This document shows positions 1 to 5,435 of a DNA stretch of 5,435 nt, piece by piece. The stretch is from NCBI GenBank assembly GCA_949283905.1, contig CASDUB010000213.1, positions 1-5,435 on the forward strand. Direction: 5' to 3'. Position numbers and translations under genes: made by a program. Positions within the stretch are counted from its first letter, which is position 1. The number at the start of each line of letters is the position of its first letter. Below the pieces are notes generated by a model. That model was given only the letters and a program-made list of their open reading frames with translations. It made no database searches and was not told where the DNA came from. Origin of the DNA: an uncultured Lachnospiraceae bacterium. GTDB lineage: Bacteria; Bacillota; Clostridia; Lachnospirales; Lachnospiraceae.

Positions 1-93
1 AACAGCATGCTCGCCGGCTTCTATTTCAAAACATATTTTATTATATAGATCCTTCTGTGAAAATCCGAAGGAAACGTCTGTAAACTTTATCAT
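1..93 (-). CDS. N-terminal fragment of an ABC ATPase, probably ABC-F type (partial)
   Basis: Only the first 31 codons are visible; the frame stays open to the left window edge. Reading from the ATG at 93, the protein starts MIKFTDVSFGF and continues through DLYNKICFEIEAGEH. This is the typical first beta-strand region of an ABC nucleotide-binding domain: an aromatic A-loop region, then the 'isFeie.Ge' segment that comes just before Walker A. The Walker A itself would lie just outside the window. The combination of 'DLYNKI' and 'GEH' resembles soluble duplicated ABC-F proteins (ribosome-associated translation factors or antibiotic-resistance proteins) more than transporter ATPases, but a fragment this short cannot settle it. 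An AGAGG sequence at 98-102 lies 4 nt before the ATG, and a promoter at 140-168 suggests transcription separate from the upstream kinase operon. Confidence is high that this is an ABC ATPase and moderate for ABC-F. Confidence 0.6.
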   Translation of the reverse strand, partial: MIKFTDVSFGFSQKDLYNKICFEIEAGEHAV

Positions 94-139
94 GTATCCT
101 CTTTTATTATTAAAGTGTTATTTCCGTGAATCGGGATAA

Positions 140-168
140 AGTATATCATATTCTATTATTTCACTCAA
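140..168 (-). promoter_or_regulatory. sigma-A-type promoter for the downstream ABC ATPase gene
   Basis: On the minus strand, TTGAGT (168-163, 4 of 6 match to TTGACA) is followed after exactly 17 nt by TATACT (145-140, 5 of 6 match to TATAAT). Transcription would start near 133, giving a leader of about 40 nt before the ATG at 93. The -35 hexamer overlaps the last codons and stop of the histidine kinase gene. I see no convincing terminator hairpin between the kinase stop and this gene, so read-through from the kinase operon remains possible. Confidence 0.5.
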
Positions 169-1159
169 TAATGCCTATAACCATATGAACTTTAGTTCCC
201 ACACCCGCCGTGCTTTCAAAGCTCACTCCATAATTTTCTCCATAAATCATTTTTATACGTTCTTTAATGTTTTCCAATCCAACATGCGTTGAATTTCCCT
301 TTACATCATCTTCCTTGTTTTTTCCCTGTAACCGCTGATATACTTTCTCCTTTGTGCTTTCATCCATTCCTACTCCGTTATCATTCACATTGATGAAAAT
401 AGCATCTTCTGAACGAAAAGCTTCTATACAAATCTTCCCATTACCTTTCTTCTTTTCCAGGCCATGCTTTAACGCGTTTTCTACAACGGGTTGAATTATC
501 AGCTTTGGTATTTTTAAATCCAATACATCATCATCCACCTTTAGTGACATACTGAAACGATTATTAAAACGAATAGACTGAATATACATATATGCTTCAA
601 TATTATCCAGTTCTTCCTTAAGTGTTACCATTTTTCCTTTTTTACTGATATTATATCGAAAAATGTCTGCCAATGCTTTAGTTGTATCTGCAATCTGATA
701 ATCTTTCTTTACAAGCGCCTGTCCGCGTATCATTTCCAATGTATTATAAAGGAAATGCGGATTGATCTGATTTTGAAGCGCTACTATTTCTGCCTCTTTC
801 CACATCATATTAGCATTCGCCTCTCTTTGCAAAAGCGCTTTTATGGAATCCATAATGACCATACTTTCTTTTCTTTTGCGTCCCACAGATTTGTCTTTAT
901 CATCATATTCTTTTTGCAGAACAGAAATTTTACGTTCCATATCTATTATTTCGAAAAAAGCATTTTTTATATAACCGACAGCTGCAATTATATATACAAA
1001 AACAACAATTATAATTACAATCTTTAAAAATTTATAACCTGTCACTTTTTCTGCATGCCTCAACAGAATTATGTTTGAAAGAAACATAATGATGCTCAAT
1101 ATAAAAAATACTGCCATTGAAAATGAGATTCTTTTATTAAATACTTTCCCTCTAATCAT
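161..1159 (-). CDS. YesM/LytS-type sensor histidine kinase with two membrane helices
   Basis: This 332-aa membrane kinase should autophosphorylate on a histidine and pass the phosphate to the response regulator encoded just upstream. Two hydrophobic helices lie at about residues 12-33 and 44-64, joined by a loop of only about ten residues. There is therefore no room for the large extracellular sensor domain usual in YesM kinases, and I see no HAMP domain. A charged, probably coiled-coil linker covers about 73-125. The His_kinase domain has LQNQINPHFLYNTLE with phosphoacceptor His135. The ATPase domain shows the N-box (QPVVENALKHG, Asn228), the G1 box DNGVGM (260-265), HVGLENI (292-298) and the terminal GVGT (319-322), so it looks catalytically complete. 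The ATG directly abuts the regulator's TAA (0 nt gap) and has only a weak Shine-Dalgarno, which suggests translational coupling. The signal is unknown; short-loop kinases often sense through the membrane or through a partner protein. Confidence 0.93.
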   Translation of the reverse strand: MIRGKVFNKRISFSMAVFFILSIIMFLSNIILLRHAEKVTGYKFLKIVIIIVVFVYIIAAVGYIKNAFFEIIDMERKISVLQKEYDDKDKSVGRKRKESMVIMDSIKALLQREANANMMWKEAEIVALQNQINPHFLYNTLEMIRGQALVKKDYQIADTTKALADIFRYNISKKGKMVTLKEELDNIEAYMYIQSIRFNNRFSMSLKVDDDVLDLKIPKLIIQPVVENALKHGLEKKKGNGKICIEAFRSEDAIFINVNDNGVGMDESTKEKVYQRLQGKNKEDDVKGNSTHVGLENIKERIKMIYGENYGVSFESTAGVGTKVHMVIGIIE

Positions 1160-2728
1160 TTATCCGACCAATTTCCTATAATCTAAAGGAGTAACTCCTA
1201 CATATTTTTTAAACATTTTTAAAAAGTTTTTCGTGTCATTATAGCCAACCATTTTGGAAATATCATTCAGCTTATAATTTGTTGTCTTTAAAAAATGCTT
1301 AGCCTTTTTTATTCGCACCTCTGTGAGGTATTCTTTAAACGAGATGCCGTTTTCCTTTTTGAAAATATTGCTTAAATAAGATTGATTTAACTGCACCAAT
1401 TCAGCCACATCCTGTAAAGAGATATTATTCATATAATAATTATTAATATATTCAACTACCTCTTCTACGGCAGAACCTGTTTTTTTATCTTCTTCATTGA
1501 TTTTTTTCTTCATGAAATCTATATTAATTTTAATTAAAGCTTCTTTTACCTCATTCAAAGATTCTGACTTTGAAACTATATCTCCCATTTCATCAACAGT
1601 CATTTTTTTCTTTATTCCGATTGATTCCTGAACATTGTACATTAATTTCAGCATAGCCTCTATCGCTTCATACATCGCTATACCATTTTGTCCAACCCTG
1701 TTAGTCAACTCATCAACCAAATTAGAAATAATATTTCTGATTTTATCTTTTGCCCCGTTATTAATACATTTAGTTAATGTAATTTCTAATGTTGATCGTA
1801 TTAATGATTCACCATTGCTGTCATTAAACTTATAATCCTCTTCCTTAAACAAATTTCCATATCCAAAGAACAGTCTGAGGCCTGACATTTTCCAAAGATT
1901 TCCAATTTTTTTTCTGATATCTTCTATTTTTATAAATGATTCACTGCAATAGAACACAGAATGCTTATATAATATAAAATAATTTTCTGCTATCTTCTGC
2001 AAACGCTCATCGACAGTTTTTTCACTACTCTCATGATAGTTCAATAAAAGGTAATAACAGTCTTTATATAAAAATGTTATCATATCATTACATATAACCG
2101 GCAACTGAGACTCCCAAATTTCTTCATCAATCGTTTCTGTTTTCATCTCATCCTTACCGCATCCGGATATACATACTAATTTAAACATGCCTCTCTTAAA
2201 TTTTAATTTTAACTTTGTGTTAATCTGTTCTAATCCGCCAATCTGAAATTCCGGTTCTTCAAATATTCTTTTGAAAAAATGTATTCTCAATTCATCCACC
2301 GTCTTCATATAATCCTTTTGTATTTCTTCTTTTTCCTGACGGCGGTTTTTTGTAGTATCAATTGTTTTACGTGCTTTTATCAATACCTCCACAAGTTCTT
2401 CTTTACTGATTGGTTTCAGAAGATATCCTATTGCTCCGTAAGTCAATGCTGTTTTTGCATATTCAAAATCACTAAAACCACTAATTACTGCACACAAAGT
2501 TTGCGGAGATTCCTGCGGAATTTCATACAATAATTCTAATCCCGTTTTCCCCGGCATTCTTATATCTGTAAATACAATACTTGGATGAACTTTTTTTATA
2601 AGCTCTATTGCCTCCTGACTATCAGTACAAATTCCTACGATTTCAAATCCATAGTCAGACCAATCAACAATGTTTTTAATAACTTCAGCGACCCAAATTT
2701 CATCGTCTACAATAATAACCTTATCCAT
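1160..2728 (-). CDS. YesN-type response regulator with AraC-family DNA-binding domain
   Basis: A 522-aa cytoplasmic transcription regulator, the presumed partner of the adjacent kinase. Counting from the ATG at 2728, the receiver domain (about 1-125) has the acidic pocket Asp8-Asp9, phosphoacceptor Asp55 (in FTDIRMPG), Ser83 (VISGFSDF) and Lys105 (LLKPI), so all key receiver residues are present. A long linker of roughly 290 residues follows, as is usual in YesN-like proteins, with no domain I can name. The C-terminal 104 residues form an AraC-type double helix-turn-helix: first HTH about 438-458 (DVAELVQLNQSYLSNIFKK), second about 487-508 (DISKMVGYNDTKNFLKMFKK), ending with the usual GVTPLDYR. 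The start is chosen because GGAG lies 6 nt before this ATG and the protein then begins MDKVIIVDDE, a standard receiver N-terminus. In-frame starts also exist at 2740 (ATG) and 2749 (GTG, 3 nt after the ABC stop) but lack a Shine-Dalgarno. Targets are unknown; autoregulation of this operon is plausible. Confidence 0.93.
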   Translation of the reverse strand: MDKVIIVDDEIWVAEVIKNIVDWSDYGFEIVGICTDSQEAIELIKKVHPSIVFTDIRMPGKTGLELLYEIPQESPQTLCAVISGFSDFEYAKTALTYGAIGYLLKPISKEELVEVLIKARKTIDTTKNRRQEKEEIQKDYMKTVDELRIHFFKRIFEEPEFQIGGLEQINTKLKLKFKRGMFKLVCISGCGKDEMKTETIDEEIWESQLPVICNDMITFLYKDCYYLLLNYHESSEKTVDERLQKIAENYFILYKHSVFYCSESFIKIEDIRKKIGNLWKMSGLRLFFGYGNLFKEEDYKFNDSNGESLIRSTLEITLTKCINNGAKDKIRNIISNLVDELTNRVGQNGIAMYEAIEAMLKLMYNVQESIGIKKKMTVDEMGDIVSKSESLNEVKEALIKINIDFMKKKINEEDKKTGSAVEEVVEYINNYYMNNISLQDVAELVQLNQSYLSNIFKKENGISFKEYLTEVRIKKAKHFLKTTNYKLNDISKMVGYNDTKNFLKMFKKYVGVTPLDYRKLVG

Positions 2729-2734
2729 AATATT

Positions 2735-2738
2735 CTCC
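2735..2738 (-). promoter_or_regulatory. ribosome binding site deciding the response-regulator start
   Basis: GGAG on the minus strand lies 6 nt before the ATG at 2728. The two possible upstream starts (ATG at 2740, GTG at 2749) have only AT-rich sequence or the preceding gene's stop region before them. This favours the 522-aa form over the 526- or 529-aa forms. Confidence 0.6.
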
Positions 2739-2752
2739 ATTATACGCACTAG

Positions 2753-4213
2753 CTAAATATCAAAATCCGACTCTTTATATGATACTTCTTTTTCCACCCC
2801 GTTTGTTCCCCAGATAATCAATCGATCACATAACTTCAGTTCGTTTTCAAGTTTTGACATATTTATTATTATTCCGCAATCTCTTTTTCTTGCTTTCAGC
2901 ATGTGAAATAAATCCTTCATTCCATTTTTATCTAATCCACGTGTGATTTTGTTTAAAATTAAAACTTTAGGATTTGACATCAGACATACTTCTACCGCCA
3001 TTTTGATAGAGGCAGCGTAATTTAATGTACTCGCTTTCTCATATATATTTTTTTCTATTCCGATATTTTCGCACATATCTTCCAATAGAACTTTTTCAAA
3101 TCGTCCTTTCTTCATCCAACATCGCGACACACGATTAATCGTTCCCAATATCAGATTATCTTTTATTGATTTTTCTTCATCCAACAAGACATCTTTTATA
3201 TTATCTCCGCAAAATCTTATTCCGGCCTTTGCCGATGAATACTGACTGCGAATTTTTATTTCTCTATTATCTATCAATATTTTTCCGCTTAAAATTTTAT
3301 TTTTCCCATTAAGGCAATCAAATAATGATGTGATACTGCTATTCTTTAAACTTACAGTTCCTATAACTTCTCCTTTTCGTAATTTCAAATTTACATTTCT
3401 AATTTGATTATTATGGTCAAAAAAGCATAAGTCTTTTATCTCTAAAATAACTTCTCTGTTTTCTTGTATCTCATTATTTATCTCTTTTTCATCATATTCT
3501 GTCTGCAATTTCTGAACATCTGCATCTGATATTAAATTATATTCCGAAACATCTACGTCTAAATAAATTCTACTGCCCTTTAACACCATTATTCTTGTTG
3601 AATATTTAATTGCTTTTTTAATATCATATGTTAAATAAATAATGGCTGTTCCCTGATTGGAAATATCCTTCAAAATTTTTTGTACTTCCATTTCTTCCAA
3701 GTAATTTATCAAATCAATCGATGAATCAATAATAAGAAGCTGAGGTCTGGCCAAAAGTTGTCTGAGCAGCAGAACTATTCCCTTTTGTGCTGTTGTAAGC
3801 TCATAGCCAAACATATCAGCCGTGATTTTTAAATTATATTTTTCTATAAGTTTTGTGATTTTTCGAATCAATTTTATTTTGTTCATGAAGAAATTTTTTT
3901 CCATCGGCAGCCCGATTATAAGGTTTTCTGCTACTGACAGATTATTTATCACATTGTTTTCCTCAGAAATATATCCTACAAATCCATCTGCACGTTCTGT
4001 TTCCCACGTTCCTCTTTTATTATAAAGTATTTTTCCTTTTTCAGGCTCAATCATTCCGTTTATCAATTTTCCTAATACAGTTTTACCAACGCCATTGCTT
4101 CCGACAATTGAAATAACATCATTCTTAAACACAGAAAATGAAATGTCCTGTAAGATATATTCCTGCTTAAACCGAACAGTAGCATCTAAAACCCTTAATA
4201 CTTCATGCCTCAT
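2753..4213 (-). CDS. degenerate tandem ABC ATPase (RbsA/MglA-like), probable pseudo-ATPase
   Basis: 486 aa, close to the roughly 500 aa of sugar-importer ATPases with two fused nucleotide-binding domains. Half 1 (about 1-245) has an intact Walker A GSNGVGKT (38-45) and a recognisable NLSVAENL (91-98). However, the Q-loop reads SEEN instead of QE, the signature reads LTTAQK (139-144) instead of LSGGQ, Walker B LLIID ends at Asp163 followed by Ser164 instead of the catalytic Glu, and the switch His is Tyr196 (YLTYD). Half 2 (about 255-470) has SLKNSSIT at about 288-295 where the P-loop should be, LNYAASIK (397-404) for LSGGNQQK, and LILNKITRGLD (418-428) for LILDEPTRGID, so both Walker B acidic residues are lost. 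The frame is open throughout, so this is a diverged gene, not a decayed one. It has no membrane helices. It is first in an operon with a response regulator and kinase, and no permease or binding protein is nearby. Half 1 may still bind ATP; hydrolysis looks unlikely. A regulatory role is inference. A transport ATPase with unusual residues remains possible. Confidence 0.85.
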   Translation of the reverse strand: MRHEVLRVLDATVRFKQEYILQDISFSVFKNDVISIVGSNGVGKTVLGKLINGMIEPEKGKILYNKRGTWETERADGFVGYISEENNVINNLSVAENLIIGLPMEKNFFMNKIKLIRKITKLIEKYNLKITADMFGYELTTAQKGIVLLLRQLLARPQLLIIDSSIDLINYLEEMEVQKILKDISNQGTAIIYLTYDIKKAIKYSTRIMVLKGSRIYLDVDVSEYNLISDADVQKLQTEYDEKEINNEIQENREVILEIKDLCFFDHNNQIRNVNLKLRKGEVIGTVSLKNSSITSLFDCLNGKNKILSGKILIDNREIKIRSQYSSAKAGIRFCGDNIKDVLLDEEKSIKDNLILGTINRVSRCWMKKGRFEKVLLEDMCENIGIEKNIYEKASTLNYAASIKMAVEVCLMSNPKVLILNKITRGLDKNGMKDLFHMLKARKRDCGIIINMSKLENELKLCDRLIIWGTNGVEKEVSYKESDFDI

Positions 4214-4224
4214 ACTGATTAACT

Positions 4225-4242
4225 CTATTTATTCATCTCCTT
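4225..4242 (-). promoter_or_regulatory. misplaced Shine-Dalgarno with a three-codon mini-ORF in the operon leader
   Basis: AAGGAG (4242-4237), the best Shine-Dalgarno in the leader, lies 23 nt before the ABC gene's ATG at 4213, too far for normal initiation. It runs straight into ATG AAT AAA TAG (4236-4225), a start codon with zero spacing and only three sense codons. An in-frame TAA at 4232-4230 rules out a longer N-terminus for the ABC protein. The only purine-rich element near the real ATG is a weak GAG about 9 nt upstream. Either translation of the ABC gene is weak, or RNA folding or reinitiation brings the ribosome forward, or the main transcript begins inside this motif. Confidence 0.35.
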
Positions 4243-4245
4243 GTT

Positions 4246-4309
4246 ATTATAAAAAACTCATCATTTTATTTAACACATTAACATATAGCAAAAATATGTT
4301 CAAATTCAA
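4246..4309 (-). promoter_or_regulatory. candidate promoter region of the ABC-regulator-kinase operon
   Basis: Three overlapping minus-strand candidates. (a) TTGAAT (4309-4304), 16 nt spacer, TATATG (4287-4282), preceded by an extended -10 TGC. (b) TTGCTA (4291-4286), 17 nt spacer, TAAAAT (4268-4263, 5 of 6). (c) A perfect TATAAT (4251-4246) with only a poor -35; its start site would fall near the GGAG at 4240-4237 and leave a leader of about 25 nt. The sequence does not decide among them, but since the terminator at 4311-4351 blocks transcription from the peptidase, a promoter must lie in this stretch. Nothing else gene-like is present here. Confidence 0.4.
4280..4300. repeat. 7+7 bp inverted repeat in the operon promoter region (possible operator)
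   Basis: AACATAT (4280-4286) and ATATGTT (4294-4300) are perfect inverted arms around a 7-nt spacer. They overlap the -10 of candidate promoter (a) and the -35 of candidate (b), so a bound protein would interfere with or position RNA polymerase. A short direct repeat TTAACA (plus strand 4270-4275 and 4278-4283) overlaps it. In such AT-rich DNA the repeat could be chance. Confidence 0.3.
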
Positions 4310-4310
4310 A

Positions 4311-4351
4311 TAAGACAAAAGCAACCTTATATGCCGGTTGCCTTTGTCTTA
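4311..4351 (-). terminator. intrinsic terminator of the Xaa-Pro aminopeptidase gene
   Basis: Read on the minus strand, arm AAGACAAAGGCAACC (4350-4336), a 9-nt loop and arm GGTTGCTTTTGTCTT (4326-4312) pair over 15 bp with a single G-U wobble; one further A-T pair extends the stem to 4311 and 4351. The 3' arm is T-rich and followed by ATTTGAATTTG. It begins 11 nt after the peptidase stop codon. On the plus strand the wobble becomes an A-C mismatch and no T-tract follows, so it serves the minus-strand gene only and insulates the downstream operon. Confidence 0.88.
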
Positions 4352-4362
4352 ATAAGCATTAT

Positions 4363-5435
4363 TTATTTCCAATTATTCTTTCTTGGGAAATTCGTCAAAC
4401 TTTCAGCACCATCTTCGCGAAGAACAATTGTATCTTCTATACGTGTTCCTCCTACTCCCGGTACACAAAGTGTAATCTCAAAACAGAATGTCTGATTTAC
4501 TTTCAAGATATCATCACTTGCCGGTCCGATTGTCGGAATTTCTTCCTCCGGATCCATTCCTGTTGCATGAGCACAGCCTCTGCCTTCTCCTGCAAAGTGA
4601 ACATATCCTGCTTCGGCCATTACTTTATTAGCCGCAACATCAGCTTCTTTTCCTGTCATTCCCGGTTTTAATGCTGCAACTCCCTGTCTCCATGCTTCAA
4701 GACATGTATCAAGAAGATGCTGCTGTTTGTCTGTCATCTCTCCATAACCTATTCCTCGAGCCATATCCGATGAATAATCATTATAACGTACACCTATATC
4801 AATAAGTATTGTTTCTCCACGTTTAACAATCTTGTCTGTAGGATATGCAAGGAACCATGTTTCAGCATTTACACCTGACTGGCACATTATGTCAAATGAT
4901 TTTGTATCAGCTCCAAGACGGAACATTTCAGCCATCGCCTGGCGGCATATTTCACGCTCTGTTAAATTATTTTCTGTTTCAAGAAGCTCTTTTATCTTCC
5001 AAAGACCCTTATCTGCAAGCTCACCGGCAACCTTCATGTTGCGAATTTCTCTTTCACTTTTTACAGATTTAAGATTTTCAATAAGTAATGTCTTCTGAAG
5101 ATGTGCATTACCGATATTATTCATGATCTGCTCATAAAACTCAAGCGCACAATATTTAGCTCCGCTAAGACCTATTTTTGCGCCCGGATGTTTAAGAGAG
5201 AAATCTCTTACAATATTTCCAAGCTCCTGTCGAATACCTCTTGTATCTTCCATCCATGTTTTATCTTTAGCATATCCGACAATACTTCCCTCAGCAAGAA
5301 GAATAGGATCGCCATTTAATGGTACGAATACCATTGCCGGATAAGGAAAGACTCCATCAAATGCTCTGTAGTCTGATAACCAGCGAACATTACTCATTCT
5401 TGCAGAATCAGAATATACTAAAAGTCCGTCAAGTC
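4363..5435 (-). CDS. Xaa-Pro aminopeptidase, M24 metallopeptidase family (5' end outside window)
   Basis: A cytoplasmic metallopeptidase expected to remove N-terminal residues that precede proline. The frame is open to the right edge: upstream of the ATG at 5397 it reads LDGLLVYSDSAR, which fits the start of a creatinase-type N-terminal domain, so that ATG is internal and only a few residues are missing. Counting from the 5397 ATG, the N-terminal domain spans about 1-115 and the pita-bread catalytic domain about 116-335. All five metal ligands are visible: Asp200 (ILIDIG), Asp211 (SSDMARG), His277 (CAHATGMD), Glu307 (FCFEITL) and Glu321 (TRIEDTI). About 356 residues are visible, the usual family size. 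It is followed by its own terminator. Composition differs from its neighbours: two hand-counted 60-nt lines (4621 and 4681) are 42-45% GC against 18-30% in the operon. Exact substrate (peptidase versus prolidase or creatinase relative) cannot be told from sequence. Confidence 0.92.
   Translation of the reverse strand, partial: LDGLLVYSDSARMSNVRWLSDYRAFDGVFPYPAMVFVPLNGDPILLAEGSIVGYAKDKTWMEDTRGIRQELGNIVRDFSLKHPGAKIGLSGAKYCALEFYEQIMNNIGNAHLQKTLLIENLKSVKSEREIRNMKVAGELADKGLWKIKELLETENNLTEREICRQAMAEMFRLGADTKSFDIMCQSGVNAETWFLAYPTDKIVKRGETILIDIGVRYNDYSSDMARGIGYGEMTDKQQHLLDTCLEAWRQGVAALKPGMTGKEADVAANKVMAEAGYVHFAGEGRGCAHATGMDPEEEIPTIGPASDDILKVNQTFCFEITLCVPGVGGTRIEDTIVLREDGAESLTNFPRKNNWK

Noticed and set aside
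94..160. Possible terminator hairpin after the kinase gene (around TTATCCCG...CGGAAATAA)
   Set aside because: The arms pair imperfectly, with an unpaired C-A and a length mismatch, and there is no T-tract. It also falls at the predicted transcription start of the next gene.
755..1027. Plus-strand open frame of 90 codons inside the kinase gene
   Set aside because: Antisense to a well-supported kinase. The translation is rich in Phe, Tyr and Ile with no domain, as expected from the complement of an AT-rich gene.
1635..1835. Plus-strand open frame of 66 codons inside the response-regulator gene
   Set aside because: Antisense shadow of the regulator linker; no recognisable protein.
2279..2533. 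Plus-strand open frame of 84 codons inside the response-regulator gene
   Set aside because: Antisense shadow of the receiver and linker region; Phe/Cys-rich low-complexity translation.
2753..4213. Possibility that the ABC gene is a decaying pseudogene
   Set aside because: No frameshift or internal stop in 486 codons, near-normal family length, preserved structural segments and tight operon spacing argue for a maintained, diverged protein.
3822..4313. Two plus-strand open frames (3822-4025 and 4095-4313) overlapping the ABC gene and its leader
   Set aside because: Mostly antisense to the ABC gene, with no similarity to a known small protein. The second also runs across the promoter region.
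4832..5319. Three overlapping plus-strand open frames within the peptidase gene
   Set aside because: They overlap one another in different frames and lie antisense to a peptidase with all five metal ligands.

Overview
The window looks like chromosomal DNA from a low-GC Firmicute, most likely a Clostridia/Lachnospiraceae-type gut or rumen anaerobe. The reasons are the AT-rich coding sequence, AGGAG-type ribosome binding sites, and a YesM/YesN-style two-component pair. The genus is inference; no rRNA or marker gene is present. Every gene lies on the minus strand, so transcription runs from high to low coordinates.

Layout in transcription order. (1) 5435-4363: a metal-dependent Xaa-Pro aminopeptidase (M24 family), cut by the right window edge near its N-terminus and closed by a strong intrinsic terminator at 4311-4351. 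(2) 4310-4214: an AT-rich intergenic stretch of about 100 bp with several overlapping promoter-like hexamers, a 7+7 bp inverted repeat and an oddly placed Shine-Dalgarno sequence. (3) 4213-161: a compact three-gene operon, namely a 486-aa tandem ABC ATPase of the sugar-importer (RbsA/MglA-like) type, a YesN-like response regulator with an AraC-type DNA-binding domain, and a YesM/LytS-like sensor histidine kinase. Spacing is 24 nt between the first two (3 nt if the regulator uses an upstream GTG) and 0 nt between regulator and kinase. (4) 160-94: a short gap with a good promoter overlapping the kinase stop codon. (5) 93-1: the first 31 codons of another ABC ATPase, probably ABC-F type, running off the left edge.

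The main point of interest is the first operon gene. It keeps the fold and tandem layout of a sugar-import ATPase, but its catalytic motifs are eroded. Half 1 keeps a perfect Walker A yet lacks the catalytic glutamate, switch histidine, Q-loop glutamine and an LSGGQ signature. Half 2 lacks the P-loop altogether and has Asn-Lys where Walker B should have Asp-Glu. No permease or solute-binding protein accompanies it in the window. It sits first in an operon with a kinase that has two membrane helices and almost no extracellular domain. I infer that this pseudo-ATPase is a regulatory or sensory partner of the two-component system rather than a transport motor. That is a hypothesis from sequence and context.

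The flanking peptidase is visibly richer in GC than the operon and is separated from it by the terminator, so it is probably functionally unrelated. I found no RNA genes, CRISPR arrays, insertion sequences or integrase sites.
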